Shown: positions 6,619-12,655 of the stretch, piece after piece | Numbering within the stretch: position 1 is the first letter of the stretch | Layout of the letters: every line of letters starts with the position of its first letter | Assembly (NCBI GenBank): GCA_934276485.1 | Contig: CAKQTE010000066.1 | Coordinates: 1 to 13,223 of the forward strand | From: an uncultured Spirochaetales bacterium | GTDB taxonomy: Bacteria; Spirochaetota; Spirochaetia; Sphaerochaetales; Sphaerochaetaceae | Reading direction: 5' to 3' | Length of the DNA stretch: 13,223 bases | Made by a program: the position numbers and the translations under genes | Notes under the pieces: generated by a model | Databases searched by the model: none | Told to the model about the DNA's origin: nothing | Seen by the model: the letters and a program-made list of their open reading frames with translations, nothing else

Positions 6619-7128
6619 ATGCCAATTAAGATTATCAAGAACGATATAACAAAGATTGAAGTGGATGCTATCGTCAATGCTGCAAACAAAACTCTCTTGG
6701 GAGGAGGTGGCGTTGACGGAGCAATCCATAGAGCAGCAGGGCCTTCACTACTAGAAGAATGCAGGGCCCTTGGGGGCTGCGAAACAGGAAAAGCAAAGAT
6801 CACAAAAGCAGGAAACCTGAGAGCAAAATACGTAATCCATACAGTAGGGCCAATATGGCATGGTGGAATGAGAGGGGAAAAAGAAGCTCTTGAATCTTGC
6901 TATGAAAAATCCTTGATTCTTGCAACTGCTTACAATTGCAAATCGATTGCATTTCCATTGATTTCTGCAGGCGTCTATGGATACCCTCAAGATAAAGCTA
7001 TAATGGTGGCAGTTAATACTATCGGAAAATATCTACAAACTCACGATATCGCAGTATATCTTGTTCTATTTGGAGATGAGTTATATAGATATGCAAGATA
7101 TCTATTGCCAGATCCTAATTTGTTTTGA
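6619..7128 (+). CDS. Macrodomain protein, O-acetyl-ADP-ribose deacetylase / ADP-ribose hydrolase type
   Basis: This 169-residue protein is a single macrodomain of the MacroD/YmdB class, which binds ADP-ribose and removes O-acetyl or mono-ADP-ribosyl groups. Diagnostic motifs are VDAIVNAANKTLLGGGGVDG (residues 15-34), with the conserved Asn residues and D34 followed by AIHRAAG, TKAGNLRAKYVIHTVGP (62-78) and PLISAGVYGYP (113-123). These residues make up the usual active site. It follows marR by 14 bases and may be cotranscribed, although it lacks a ribosome binding site and has its own -10. Its last 14 bases overlap the end of the acetyltransferase gene on the opposite strand. It could act in ADP-ribose signalling or in reversing ADP-ribosylation; neither is shown here. 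Confidence 0.92.
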   Translation: MPIKIIKNDITKIEVDAIVNAANKTLLGGGGVDGAIHRAAGPSLLEECRALGGCETGKAKITKAGNLRAKYVIHTVGPIWHGGMRGEKEALESCYEKSLILATAYNCKSIAFPLISAGVYGYPQDKAIMVAVNTIGKYLQTHDIAVYLVLFGDELYRYARYLLPDPNLF

Positions 7129-7786
7129 AGAACCAGAATGTATCCAATTCTGTTCTTGTCATCCCTAGTTTTTCCTGTAGAGCTAGGGATTTGATATTCC
7201 TCGCATCTACATCGCAATAAGGAGTCCTTCCTTCAGAAAGGATCTTGTTGATCAATAGTTTCTCCAGCGTCTCCCCGACTCCCATTCGTCTATATTCAGG
7301 TAGAACAACAAGCATTCCCATCGCTCCTTCTGTATGCTCTCCTATAAAACCCATTAGACTATCTTGATCAAACAATCCAATAACCGTTCCACTTTCAAGA
7401 CGAGAACGAACATAATCTCTATCAGCAAGATCATAGCTTTCTGTGACAACATCAAGAAAAGAAAGGCCTAATGTTTTTTTTGAATAGCCATTCATCTCAA
7501 TATCTAGCGCTGAGCCAAGATATACGAACTCAGAATATCGCTCTTCTTTATATGAAGGGTTCTTCTCTCTAAAAGCAGATGCCAATTTTTCGCCTCTGAT
7601 CATATACAGAGGAAGACCTTCTTCGATTCGATGCATTAAAAGATCCATCTCCTCGCTATAAGAAATAGCAAAGCACTCATTTCTTTCCTGGTATCCAACA
7701 AATCCATATTCATCTTCTGAAAATCTATCGATGACACCCTTTTTTACAGAGTCCTTAAATGACACAAGTTCCAACAAACCGAGCAT
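7115..7786 (-). CDS. GNAT-family N-acetyltransferase
   Basis: This protein of 223 residues has its acetyl-CoA binding fold in the C-terminal half. Motif A reads MGMLVVLPEYRRMGVGETLE (the R-x-x-G-x-G core is about residues 166-171), followed by CDVDARNIKSLALQEKLGM, typical of the last GNAT strands. The N-terminal half is not recognised. I chose ATG 7786 because a TATGCT -10 with a TTGTGA -35 lies six bases upstream. The frame extends to GTG 7819, which has no ribosome binding site. It converges on the macrodomain gene with a 14-bp overlap, so each transcript is antisense to the end of the other. The substrate is unknown. Confidence 0.82.
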   Translation of the reverse strand: MLGLLELVSFKDSVKKGVIDRFSEDEYGFVGYQERNECFAISYSEEMDLLMHRIEEGLPLYMIRGEKLASAFREKNPSYKEERYSEFVYLGSALDIEMNGYSKKTLGLSFLDVVTESYDLADRDYVRSRLESGTVIGLFDQDSLMGFIGEHTEGAMGMLVVLPEYRRMGVGETLEKLLINKILSEGRTPYCDVDARNIKSLALQEKLGMTRTELDTFWFFKTN

Positions 7787-7792
7787 AATGAA

Positions 7793-7821
7793 AGCATACT
7801 CAAAGAAGAAAAATATCACAA
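7793..7821 (-). promoter_or_regulatory. Promoter of the acetyltransferase gene, leaderless type
   Basis: On the minus strand TTGTGA (7821-7816), a 17-base spacer and TATGCT (7798-7793), then six bases and ATG 7786. Both hexamers match consensus at four of six positions. Confidence 0.35.
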
Positions 7822-7891
7822 TTAAGAAAACTCGATTAAGTTGTTATAAATGTTATAGTTAAAACAGAAAATGCTAAAAACTCACAAAATT

Positions 7892-7943
7892 TGGTGCTAA
7901 AACCCTCTCTTTTGATGGTTTTCTGCATTAAAATCTTGCACCA
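7892..7943. other. Imperfect inverted repeat upstream of the hydrolase gene
   Basis: TGGTGC (7892-7897) and GCACCA (7938-7943) are inverted, and inside them AAAACC (7899-7904) pairs with GGTTTT (7917-7922). The inner loop is 12 bases and the two halves are separated by unpaired sequence. It could be an operator or a leader structure. The gene start at 7975 has only a weak GAG and a TAGAGT-like -10 nearby. Confidence 0.25.
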
Positions 7944-7974
7944 TTAACAATTTTAGTGCAAACATAGAGTAACT

Positions 7975-9027
7975 ATGGCAAGTTATAAGCTATCTCGAAG
8001 AGATAAGAAGTTCGTAGAAGGATTAAGCAAATATTTTGCTCTTAACCCTGAAGACTCTACCTCAGAGAAGATAAATGAAGAAAATAATGCGCTAGTTGAA
8101 AAAAGACTAGCTAAGAAATATTTATTAAAAAGTTCTGGGGATATCTCGGTACAAACATTTGTAATTCCTGTCTCAAGTGGTGCTGTTACAGGATATCTAT
8201 TTGTTAATAGGGATGTATCAGAAACATCTGGACTGCTACCTTTGATGGTTTATTTCCATGGAGGTGGTTGGGTATATGGAAACATGGATTTCTATTCCAT
8301 CTATCTAAAGTACCTAGCAGAAAAAACCGAATCCAACATCCTATTAATTGATTATCATCTAGCTCCTAAATACAAGTTTCCTATTGCTGTTGAAGATTGC
8401 TACGATGCTTTTGTTTGGGCAACAGAAGGTGCAAAGTACTGGAAGATAGATCCCGATAGAATATACCTAGCAGGAGATGGATGTGGTGCAAACCTTGCAT
8501 CCGTTGTATCAATGCTTGCAAGAGACAGAAAAGGACCGGAAGTTGCAGGTCAGATCTTATTGTATCCAATTGTAGATTGCAGACTCAGAACTCAATCAAT
8601 GATGGACTATAAAGATAGTCCTACACTGAATGAGAAGATGCTATCTTATTATGTGAAATGCTATGCACGTGAGCCAAAGGATATTCTATCCCCTATGTTC
8701 TCACCTCTTCTCTCGCAAGATCTTTCTCGCCTTCCGGAGACACTTATAATTGCAGCAGAGTTCGATCCTCTTAATGATGATGCACGCCTCTTTGGAGATG
8801 CATTGAAAGAAGCTGGAACCAAAGTCAATGTCCTTGTTGCAAAGGACTCTTTCAATGGCTTCATGCCATTCAAACATGCAAGAGGCAGAGTTGAATCGGA
8901 AAGTGCTATTTGGCAATTTGTAAATGGAAGAGCTGTCGAACATGTAAAGCTTGTAGATAGAAAACATCTGAAAGCTGTTAAGCATGAAGACACGCCAACA
9001 AAAGACAAAGAAACTGAAGAAGAATAA
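7975..9027 (+). CDS. HSL-family alpha/beta hydrolase lacking catalytic Ser and His, probable pseudoenzyme
   Basis: This 350-residue protein has the fold of hormone-sensitive-lipase-family esterases: YFHGGGWVYG (93-102, oxyanion loop), IDYHLAPKYKFP (125-136), LLYPIVD (195-201) and AAEFDPLNDDA (260-270), which contains the catalytic Asp (D264). The nucleophile elbow, normally GDSAGGN, reads GDGCGAN (167-173), so Ser is replaced by Gly169 (codon GGA, 8479-8481). The catalytic His, normally in an HGF motif, is Asn294 in FNGF (codon AAT, 8854-8856). Two of three triad residues are therefore gone while the rest of the fold is intact, arguing for a retained non-catalytic role. There is no signal peptide. 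The charged tail (330-350) ends in Glu residues. Tandem stops TAA TAG and a terminator follow. It appears monocistronic. Confidence 0.9.
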   Translation: MASYKLSRRDKKFVEGLSKYFALNPEDSTSEKINEENNALVEKRLAKKYLLKSSGDISVQTFVIPVSSGAVTGYLFVNRDVSETSGLLPLMVYFHGGGWVYGNMDFYSIYLKYLAEKTESNILLIDYHLAPKYKFPIAVEDCYDAFVWATEGAKYWKIDPDRIYLAGDGCGANLASVVSMLARDRKGPEVAGQILLYPIVDCRLRTQSMMDYKDSPTLNEKMLSYYVKCYAREPKDILSPMFSPLLSQDLSRLPETLIIAAEFDPLNDDARLFGDALKEAGTKVNVLVAKDSFNGFMPFKHARGRVESESAIWQFVNGRAVEHVKLVDRKHLKAVKHEDTPTKDKETEEE

Positions 9028-9030
9028 TAG

Positions 9031-9056
9031 ATAGAGCTCATTGTAGCTCTATTTTT
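9031..9056 (+). terminator. Rho-independent terminator after the hydrolase gene
   Basis: ATAGAGCT (9031-9038) pairs with AGCTCTAT (9045-9052) over a six-base loop, followed by TTTT. It starts four bases after the TAA stop. Confidence 0.8.
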
Positions 9057-9070
9057 ACGATCCCTAGCCA

Positions 9071-9105
9071 GGAAAGCCCACGTGCTCAGATGTGGGAGTA
9101 CGTCA
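9071..9105 (+). mobile_element. IS200/IS605-type right-end hairpin, solo remnant
   Basis: CCCACGT (9077-9083) pairs with ATGTGGG (9090-9096, one G-U pair) over a GCTCAG loop and is followed by AGTACGTCA. A GC-rich hairpin plus a GAGTA(C/T)GTCA-like end is characteristic of the right ends of IS605/IS1341-type elements, where it also forms the 3' end of the TnpB guide RNA. No tnpA or tnpB is present upstream; the hydrolase terminator comes first. The junction falls inside a truncated gene on the other strand. Family assignment is by pattern recognition. Confidence 0.55.
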
Positions 9106-9163
9106 AAACATCCAGTGCAACTTCAAAAGCCTTTCTCTCTGCTGCATGACTAATCAAACCCAT
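9086..9163 (-). pseudogene. 5' stub of a gene truncated by the IS-like end
   Basis: On the minus strand AGGAG (within 9178-9171) lies eight bases before ATG 9163, and the frame reads MGLISHAAERKAFEVALDVL before entering the IS-like end, where it continues TYSHI and stops at 9086. Native sequence therefore runs from 9163 to about 9106, and the rest of the gene is missing. The good ribosome binding site and protein-like, amphipathic-helix sequence suggest a formerly real gene. I do not recognise the family with confidence. A second ATG at 9169 is too close to the ribosome binding site. Confidence 0.55.
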
Positions 9164-9202
9164 TATCATTTCTCCTTTAGAAATAGCACAACTTGTTATT
9201 AC

Positions 9203-9224
9203 AAAAGCAAATATATTTGCTTTT
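9203..9224. repeat. Perfect 22-bp palindrome
   Basis: AAAAGCAAATA is followed directly by its exact reverse complement TATTTGCTTTT. It lies about 40 bases upstream of the start of the truncated minus-strand gene, a position suited to an operator. As a hairpin it has no loop, so a dimeric protein binding site is more likely than a terminator. Confidence 0.6.
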
Positions 9225-9376
9225 CTATATACAAACAAATAATAAGCACAACACTCTTAATACAATATGGACAAAAAAAGATAGCGCCCTAATTCGTTTT
9301 GGGCATAAAAGCACAAATGTTTAAATCGAAATCTATAAAATGAATGGAAATAAAAAGGTAAAAATAGATAGAGAGG

Positions 9377-9475
9377 ATTCGTGCTCTTGAAAATGCCAGG
9401 GGATAATCAAGGGGGACACCATCTGCACCTTCAGATACGAACCCTCACTACCTACCTCTTTTGTTGCCAAAAGAG
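9377..9475. other. GC-richer structured island of unknown nature
   Basis: Within very AT-rich sequence this block contains runs GGGG and GGGGG (9399-9415), a hairpin ATCTG-CACCTT-CAGAT (9421-9436) and a perfect hairpin CTCTTTTG-TTGC-CAAAAGAG (9456-9475). On the minus strand it is followed by an AT-rich T run near 9360. It could be a small structured RNA, a transposon end or a relic. No tRNA, SRP RNA, tmRNA or riboswitch pattern fits. Confidence 0.35.
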
Positions 9476-9630
9476 ATTTATACGCAAGTTATTACATAGA
9501 AATTAGTGTAAAGTCAACATAGACAAGAGAAAAAGACACCAAATCGACATAATACTTAATTAGTTTTTTTGACAGAATGGCTAAAAGGACAAGAATAAAG
9601 CATCGATATGTGAAATAAAGATTTTGCTCT

Positions 9631-9659
9631 TTTGTAGCCAATACATATTTCGCTAGAAT
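9631..9659 (+). promoter_or_regulatory. Promoter of vsr, leaderless type
   Basis: TAGAAT (9654-9659, five of six consensus bases) sits six bases before ATG 9666, with a poor -35 TTTGTA (9631-9636) at 17 bases. There is no Shine-Dalgarno before the ATG. A TTGACA at 9569-9574 has no good -10 at normal distance. Confidence 0.4.
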
Positions 9660-9665
9660 ATATCT

Positions 9666-10100
9666 ATGCCAGACGAAAAACGTTCTTTCATAATGTCTCA
9701 AATCAGAGGAAAAGACACATCTATTGAAATCTCTCTTCGAAAAGAGCTCTTTTCGAGAGTAATACGATATAGAAAGAATAGTTCTTCTGTCTATGGACAC
9801 CCTGACATATCGATAAAGAAATACAAAATCGCTATATTCTGCGATGGAGATTTCTGGCATGGATACAATTGGGAAGAGACAAAACAGAATTTAAAATCCA
9901 ACAGAGAGTTCTGGATCAAGAAGATAGAACACAACATAGACAAAGATATCGAAGTGAATCATGTGCTAGCTCATATGGGCTACACTGTGATCAGGGTCTG
10001 GGAACATGAAATCAAGAAAGATCTCGATGGTGTTGCCTCCATGATCGAAAGAGAAATACTAAGGAAGAAATATGAATATAACGAGCGCAGAGCTAAATGA
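9666..10100 (+). CDS. vsr: Vsr-like very short patch repair endonuclease (zinc-site variant)
   Basis: This 144-residue protein matches the Vsr family, which nicks DNA at T:G mismatches made by deamination of 5-methylcytosine. The N-terminal signature KRSFIMSQIRGKDTSIE (5-21) leads to YGHPDI with the catalytic Asp at D47, then FCDGDFWHGYNW (58-69) with H65, SNREFWIKKIEHN (78-90) and GYTVIRVWEHEIKKDL. Compared with E. coli Vsr, the structural zinc ligands are replaced: the Cys in GCFWH is D62, the next His is Y67, the following Cys is absent, and the Cys after RVWE is H114. It may belong to a zinc-free subgroup. No cytosine methyltransferase is present in the window. It overlaps the next acetyltransferase gene by 29 bases. 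Confidence 0.85.
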   Translation: MPDEKRSFIMSQIRGKDTSIEISLRKELFSRVIRYRKNSSSVYGHPDISIKKYKIAIFCDGDFWHGYNWEETKQNLKSNREFWIKKIEHNIDKDIEVNHVLAHMGYTVIRVWEHEIKKDLDGVASMIEREILRKKYEYNERRAK

Positions 10101-10602
10101 CGCAGACAAAATCATCGCATTATATACAAAAGTTGCAAATGCAATGCAATCATCCCCTTTCACTGCATATTGGAAGATGGGAGTCCATCCTACTGAGAAA
10201 GGACTCTTGGATGCAATAAACACTGAAACGATGTATGTATTGAAGGATGATAATGCTAAAATCCTTGGCGCAATGATCCTCAACAATGATGATACCGTTG
10301 GATATAACAAAGCAAAATGGCTTATTGATGTACCAAAGTCAAAGGTTCTGATCCTGCACCTACTAGCAATAGATCCAAACATGCGTGGAAAAGGATGCGC
10401 GGAGAAGATGATGCAACACGCATTCGAAATAGCAAAAACAAAACATGCTCTTTCATTTCGATTGGATGCGATCAAAACAAATGTACCTGCGCAGAAGCTA
10501 TATCAAAAATGTGGGATGACTATTGTTGGCGAGACGGAAGAAAAAATCGAAACGGGAGACATTATACCATTCGTTATCTACGAAAAACCTATTTTGGATT
10601 GA
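10072..10602 (+). CDS. GNAT-family N-acetyltransferase
   Basis: This 176-residue protein is a compact single-domain acetyltransferase. Motif A reads HLLAIDPNMRGKGCAEKMMQ (96-115) with the acetyl-CoA pyrophosphate-binding R-G-K-G-C-A (105-110). The later segment LDAIKTNVPAQKLYQKCGM and the end FVIYEKPI are also typical. AAGGA (10061-10065) lies six bases before ATG 10072, inside the vsr gene, so the two overlap and are probably translationally coupled. Its stop codon TGA lies within the TTGAGA -35 of the promoter for the following MATE gene. The substrate is unknown; small-molecule or peptide acetylation are both possible. Confidence 0.88.
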   Translation: MNITSAELNDADKIIALYTKVANAMQSSPFTAYWKMGVHPTEKGLLDAINTETMYVLKDDNAKILGAMILNNDDTVGYNKAKWLIDVPKSKVLILHLLAIDPNMRGKGCAEKMMQHAFEIAKTKHALSFRLDAIKTNVPAQKLYQKCGMTIVGETEEKIETGDIIPFVIYEKPILD

Positions 10603-10627
10603 GATGAAATTGATAAAGGACTATAGT
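10599..10627 (+). promoter_or_regulatory. Strong promoter for the second MATE gene, near-leaderless
   Basis: TTGAGA (10599-10604), a 17-base spacer and TATAGT (10622-10627); both hexamers match consensus at five of six positions. ATG 10636 follows after eight bases, giving a message with no room for a ribosome binding site. An AGGA at 10617-10620 is 15 bases from the ATG and would lie upstream of the transcript. Confidence 0.6.
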
Positions 10628-10635
10628 CATTCTCG

Positions 10636-12009
10636 ATGAGTAGAAATAGGGACTTATTGAAGGATAATCTTTGGACTTTGACGCTTAGTCTTGCTATCCC
10701 AACTGCACTTGCGCAGCTGGTGAATGTTCTATATGCAATCGTTGATAGAATGTTCATCGGACATATTCCTATTGTAGGAGAACTAGCACTGGCTGGAGCA
10801 GGAGTTGCTGCTCCAATTACAACGCTTATTATATCTTTTGCATCTCTTATAGGACTCGGAGGAGCCCCTATAATGGCAATGAAAGCAGGCCATGGAGAGA
10901 AAGAAGAAGCAGAGAAGATAGTATCTACAGCATTTTATCTATTGTTGATCCTCTCATTTGTTCTTGCGCCCCTGTTCTTTATATTCAGAAATACATTCCT
11001 TTTGTGGTTTGGAGCATCTTCCCAAACACTTGAATATGCTTCCACATATATTGGCTGGTACCTATTGGGAACACCCTTTTCTCTTATTGCAGCTGCAATG
11101 AATAGCTACCTTATCAACCAAGGAAAGACAGGAAAGGCAATGATTGCAGTTTTTCTGGGCGCTATTCTAAATACAGCACTCGATCCAATCTTTATATTTG
11201 TATTCAAAATGGGAATACAAGGTGCAGCAATTGCAACTGTATTATCACAAATGGCTTCTAGCCTATATATCCTTATATGTCTAAGAAGCAAACATACAGA
11301 TATAAAGTTGAATTTCAAGAGATATGACTTTAAGCAAACTCCGAAAATTCTGAAGTTCGGTCTATCTCCATTTATAATCATCAGCACAGATTCCCTTCTA
11401 TTGATTGCTCTCAATGCAATATTGCAATACTATGGAGGGCCTACAGAAGGAGACATCCTGATCACAGCAGCAACAATAGTACAATCTTACTTTACTATCA
11501 TGATGAATCCGCTGGGAGGAATATCTGCAGGATGCCAAGGACTTACAAGCTATAACTACGGAGCTGGAGAAGTCGATCGAGTTAAAAAAGGAATCGTCTG
11601 TGCTCAAACCGTTGCAACAACATATACAGTTATATTTACACTTGCAACTCCACTTTGCGCGCCAGCATTTGCGCGTCTGTTTACAACAGATCCAATGATG
11701 ATCACTACTGCTGCGAAATACTCTCAAATATTCACACTATTGATCATTCCTCTTTCCTTCCAATATATAAATGTCGATCAGATGACATCTCTTGGAAAGG
11801 TAGGATACGCACTATCACTTTCGCTATTTAGAAAGACTGTATTCTTTGCATCCACTCTTATCCTTCCATATTTCTTTGGAGCAGGATCTGCATTCTGGGC
11901 AGAGCCAATTTGCGATCTAACTGCAAGTGTTATATCAACAACATTGATGTGGACAACACTTCCAAAGATTCTAAAGCAACGAAAGGAATCAGACTTAAAA
12001 GTGGTCTAG
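10636..12009 (+). CDS. MATE-family efflux transporter (second copy, MepA-like)
   Basis: This 457-residue membrane protein is paralogous to the MATE at 4794-6170. It shares the N-terminal pattern LAIPTALAQLVNVLYAIVDR followed by MFIGHIPIVGELAL, the mid-segment LGAILNTALDPIFIFVFKMG followed by IQGAAIATVLSQ, and GGISAGCQGLTSYNYGAGE in the second half. About twelve hydrophobic helices are expected. It likely exports cationic drugs or metabolites using an ion gradient; the substrate is unknown. It follows the acetyltransferase by 33 bases but has its own well-formed promoter. Its TAG stop shares the palindromic CTAG with the stop of the thioredoxin gene on the other strand, so the two genes overlap tail to tail by four bases. 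Confidence 0.93.
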   Translation: MSRNRDLLKDNLWTLTLSLAIPTALAQLVNVLYAIVDRMFIGHIPIVGELALAGAGVAAPITTLIISFASLIGLGGAPIMAMKAGHGEKEEAEKIVSTAFYLLLILSFVLAPLFFIFRNTFLLWFGASSQTLEYASTYIGWYLLGTPFSLIAAAMNSYLINQGKTGKAMIAVFLGAILNTALDPIFIFVFKMGIQGAAIATVLSQMASSLYILICLRSKHTDIKLNFKRYDFKQTPKILKFGLSPFIIISTDSLLLIALNAILQYYGGPTEGDILITAATIVQSYFTIMMNPLGGISAGCQGLTSYNYGAGEVDRVKKGIVCAQTVATTYTVIFTLATPLCAPAFARLFTTDPMMITTAAKYSQIFTLLIIPLSFQYINVDQMTSLGKVGYALSLSLFRKTVFFASTLILPYFFGAGSAFWAEPICDLTASVISTTLMWTTLPKILKQRKESDLKVV

Positions 12010-12557
12010 TTGGCACCCTTGAGAACATCCTCAACAATACTCTTCCAAGAAGAATAATCCTTTGAACCGATAACAGTCTTAACTATCTCGCCCTTGTTGT
12101 CGATGAAGAATGTTGTTGGAACAACAGAAACATCTGAAAGAATAGTATTTACCAGGCTTTGGCTTGGCAGAACAAAAGGAAATTCAACGCCAACGATTGA
12201 TTGGAAATCTCTAAGAATATTCAAGTTCTCCTCATCAAGATTCTCAGGAGCATCGCTTATAACGCCTATGATCTCAACGCCTTCAGACTTCATATCATGA
12301 TAGAGTTCTCCTAGAGCTGGCATTTCCCGAATGCAAGGACTGCAATATGTTGCCCAAACATTAATCATCGTAATCTTTGCACTTTTAAATAGTTCCTCAG
12401 AGTCTATCGTATTTCCATTGATATCACGACAGATAAAAACAATACCAGAAAAAGAATCATCAGATGTATCTGTCTCCGATGAGCCGGAAGCAAATGCGCT
12501 TGATACCAATAAAACTGATAAAAGAACCATTATCGAAAACTTATAAGCAAATTTCAT
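12006..12557 (-). CDS. Exported TlpA/ResA-like thioredoxin-fold protein
   Basis: This 183-residue protein starts with a signal peptide (MKFAYKFSIMVLLSVLLVSS then AFA), with likely cleavage after residue 23 before SGSSETD, a low-complexity start common in exported spirochaete proteins. There is no lipobox Cys, so it should be periplasmic or anchored by an uncleaved signal. The thioredoxin domain has WATYCSPC (the CxxC at residues 72-75), REMPALGEL and the cis-proline segment SVVPTTFFID (P147). Such proteins exchange disulfides with periplasmic partners. The ATG at 12557 is chosen because GAGG lies five bases upstream; an upstream in-frame start at 12575 would precede the ribosome binding site. 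It stands alone after a good promoter and converges on the MATE gene. Confidence 0.9.
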   Translation of the reverse strand: MKFAYKFSIMVLLSVLLVSSAFASGSSETDTSDDSFSGIVFICRDINGNTIDSEELFKSAKITMINVWATYCSPCIREMPALGELYHDMKSEGVEIIGVISDAPENLDEENLNILRDFQSIVGVEFPFVLPSQSLVNTILSDVSVVPTTFFIDNKGEIVKTVIGSKDYSSWKSIVEDVLKGAN

Positions 12558-12590
12558 ATTAACCTCACAAAACAATTTTGTAGTTTTCGA

Positions 12591-12619
12591 ATGATACTAT
12601 GAACTTTCATATATGGCAA
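12591..12619 (-). promoter_or_regulatory. Promoter of the TlpA-like gene
   Basis: On the minus strand TTGCCA (12619-12614), a 17-base spacer and TATCAT (12596-12591); both hexamers match at five of six positions. The leader of about 27 bases carries the GAGG ribosome binding site, unlike the leaderless genes elsewhere in the window. Confidence 0.65.
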
Positions 12620-12655
12620 ATTTCATTTGGAAAATAAAAAACCCCATGCGAATTA

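Larger units (their letters stand above)
9057..9665. other. Gene-poor scar region between hydrolase and vsr
   Basis: No intact gene is visible here. In order the region holds an IS200/IS605-like right end (9071-9105), the start of a truncated minus-strand gene (9163 down to about 9106), a perfect palindrome (9203-9224), a weak GCCC/GGGC hairpin (9286-9304), a GC-richer structured island (9377-9475) and the upstream region of vsr. The mix of a transposon end and a broken gene marks it as a site of past insertion and deletion. Confidence 0.7.

Noticed and set aside
9092..9292. 66-codon plus-strand open frame
   Set aside because: It starts inside the IS-like hairpin, runs through the palindrome and antisense to the truncated gene, and has no ribosome binding site.
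9185..9316. Three AGCACAA motifs at 9185, 9245 and 9310
   Set aside because: Spacings of 60 and 65 bases and a seven-base match in AT-rich DNA are too weak to call a repeat array.
9355..9450. tRNA-Ser-like anticodon loop (CTCTTGAAAA near 9384-9393) and GGTTCG-like T loop on the other strand
   Set aside because: No acceptor, D or anticodon stem can be paired at the required distances on either strand.
9492..9860. 122-codon minus-strand open frame overlapping the vsr start
   Set aside because: It is largely antisense to vsr and AT-rich intergenic sequence, with no start signal or recognisable protein.
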